From: Pseudoalteromonas sp. GCY
GTDB lineage: Bacteria > Pseudomonadota > Gammaproteobacteria > Enterobacterales > Alteromonadaceae
DNA length: 64,000 bases
NCBI RefSeq assembly: GCF_016695175.1
Contig: NZ_CP068022.1
Coordinates: forward strand, 668,001 to 732,000
Direction: 5' to 3'
Part shown: positions 63,054 to 64,000 of the stretch, piece by piece
Layout: each line of letters starts with the position of its first letter
Position numbering within the stretch: the stretch's first letter is position 1
The notes under the pieces: generated by a model
What the model was told of the DNA's origin: nothing
What the model saw: only the letters and a program-made list of their open reading frames with translations
Database searches by the model: none
Made by a program: the position numbers and the translations under genes

Positions 63054-64000
63054 CCGAAGATAAGCTCTGCCCTGAATTCATCGTCAAAGCTGGCCCGAAC
63101 ACACTTACCACGTATCGAATCTTTACGGCCTGTGTGCTGTTTTACCAGATTGCGAACGACCCGTCTGAACAGCGCCATATTCTCTGCGGAAATCGGCTCA
63201 CTGATCTGGCAAGCATCTTCCTTAAACACGACATCCAACACCCAATGCTGCTGGTTCTCGATGTGCCAATGGTGGCGGATAGCTTTTTGTAACATCTGTG
63301 CATCAGGCTCAACTGAAGTGACATAAAAGTGCGTGTCTATTTTTGTTATCGACTCGGATTTTTTGTGTCTTTCAACCGCGACTAGCGAAGTGAGTTCAGG
63401 CCATTTTTCTCTTATCTCTTCAGGCAGATTGTCGGCCTTCAGAACATAAGTGATGCGTGTTTCCTGACGTCCATGACCATTGCTGACTTGTACATCTTCA
63501 GGCAAATTCTTTTCTTCTTCAAAGGCTGTTTCAAAACATGAAGTGACTGCTTTATAGAGTGTTTTCTGATTTGCTTTGACCTGAACCAGATAGTCAGCCC
63601 CTCTTGAAATCAATGCTGAAAGTGTCGCTTTCTGACAATGTAGTGCGTCTAGTGTGACGATAGAATCTGAAATATCGAGCACATCTAATAAGGCCCTAAC
63701 TGCCGGTATCTCATTGGACTTATTTTCTACCGTTCGCTGATACAAAGTTAAACCAGACTCGCAATCAAAAGCAGACACCAAATGTAAGTTATCCTCACGC
63801 TTTTTACTGGCACCGCGCAGAGTTTTACCATCAAACGCAATAATTGGCTTACCAGACTGAGAGCGCTGTTCGTTGACCCAACTGAACAAGGCCAAAACCA
63901 GAGAGTCAGTTTCTACTGTTTTAAGAATACGTGCAATGCTATGTCGCGTTGGAATACCGTGCTTAAATGCTCTGAACTGCCTGAGCCAAGGCAGTTTACT
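63019..64000 (-). mobile_element. ISAs1-family insertion sequence (partial; other end off window)
   Basis: Defined by the ISAs1-type transposase on the minus strand that runs off the right edge. The end inside the window is inferred at about 63019, where CAGGGTGAGAGCATAC follows the interrupted gene; members of this family commonly have ends beginning CAGGG. The opposite terminus and the target duplication are not visible. Confidence 0.6.
63050..64000 (-). CDS. ISAs1-family DDE transposase (5' end off window)
   Basis: 317 codons are visible and the frame is open to the right edge, where WLRQFRAFKHGIPTRHSIAR matches the N-terminal region of ISAs1 transposases. Catalytic-region motifs: IIAFDGKTLRGA, SIVTLDALHCQKATL and HHWHIENQQHWVLDVVFKED. 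It ends FDDEFRAELIFG, typical of full-length members (about 370 residues). No frameshift or stop is visible, so it may be active. Confidence 0.92.
   Translation of the reverse strand, partial: SKLPWLRQFRAFKHGIPTRHSIARILKTVETDSLVLALFSWVNEQRSQSGKPIIAFDGKTLRGASKKREDNLHLVSAFDCESGLTLYQRTVENKSNEIPAVRALLDVLDISDSIVTLDALHCQKATLSALISRGADYLVQVKANQKTLYKAVTSCFETAFEEEKNLPEDVQVSNGHGRQETRITYVLKADNLPEEIREKWPELTSLVAVERHKKSESITKIDTHFYVTSVEPDAQMLQKAIRHHWHIENQQHWVLDVVFKEDACQISEPISAENMALFRRVVRNLVKQHTGRKDSIRGKCVRASFDDEFRAELIFG

Overview
The window looks like chromosomal DNA of a marine gammaproteobacterium of the Pseudoalteromonas type. This is inferred from gene content: low-to-moderate GC, large TonB-dependent receptors of the Xanthomonas/Caulobacter class, several secreted S9 serine peptidases, a chitin-active LPMO, AhpC/AhpF, a QseE-QseG-QseF-like two-component operon, many GGDEF and chemoreceptor genes, and REP-like and MITE-like intergenic repeats. 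No rRNA, tRNA or CRISPR array was seen.

Layout. 0-3 kb: a two-gene operon running off the left edge (unknown protein plus a permuted NlpC/P60-like protein) and a multidomain chitin-active LPMO. 3.7-10.3 kb: a DM13 protein, an XRE regulator, a tandem 117-bp REP/BIME-like array, the ahpC-ahpF peroxide-defence operon, a DUF3429 protein, a diguanylate cyclase and a soluble CZB chemoreceptor. 10.4-17.7 kb (minus strand): a type VI secretion island. It holds a VgrG with a C-terminal PD-(D/E)XK-like nuclease and an Imm49-type immunity protein, then an orphan Ntox15/Tde1-like DNase toxin with a Tdi1-like immunity protein, then an orphan SUKH immunity gene preceded by what looks like a toxin 3' scar. 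A near-identical ~82-bp hairpin repeat follows each complete toxin-immunity pair. 17.8-19.2 kb: locus A (broken XRE regulator, protein with two glycine-rich leader-like repeats, 5-TM protein, 30-residue peptide of the same style). 19.4-27.4 kb: small unknown genes, a BMT5-like methyltransferase with a zinc finger, an EamA exporter, a MITE, an S9 peptidase divergent from a LacI regulator, and a ThrE exporter. 27.7-37.6 kb: two paralogous TonB-dependent receptors with a TonB/Sel1 protein, a CadC-like sensor-regulator and a LysR regulator. 37.7-45.5 kb: GFA-like protein, S9 peptidase, acetyltransferase, ADC-like secreted protein, a LysR-controlled GST/NTF2-like/tautomerase operon, and a heat-shock Hsp20 gene. 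45.5-55.3 kb: two EF-hand proteins, the QseEGF-like operon, a dCache chemoreceptor and a lipoprotein oligopeptidase B. 55.3-59.9 kb: second MITE copy, solute-binding protein, diguanylate cyclase, esterase, metallo-beta-lactamase-fold protein. 60.3-62.1 kb: locus B (XRE regulator, protein with three internal double-glycine leader motifs, membrane protein). 62.1-64 kb: two unknown genes, the second truncated by an ISAs1-family element running off the right edge.

The most interesting candidate system is the pair of loci A and B. Both have the order XRE regulator, protein with repeated leader-like L-x(4)-L-x-[KR]-[IV]-x-G-[GS] motifs followed by short [DN]-P-[RQ] tails, then a multi-pass membrane protein. 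The two membrane proteins appear distantly related by eye. This resembles a peptide-precursor/immunity or secretion module, but no C39 peptidase-transporter is present in the window and the function is unproven.
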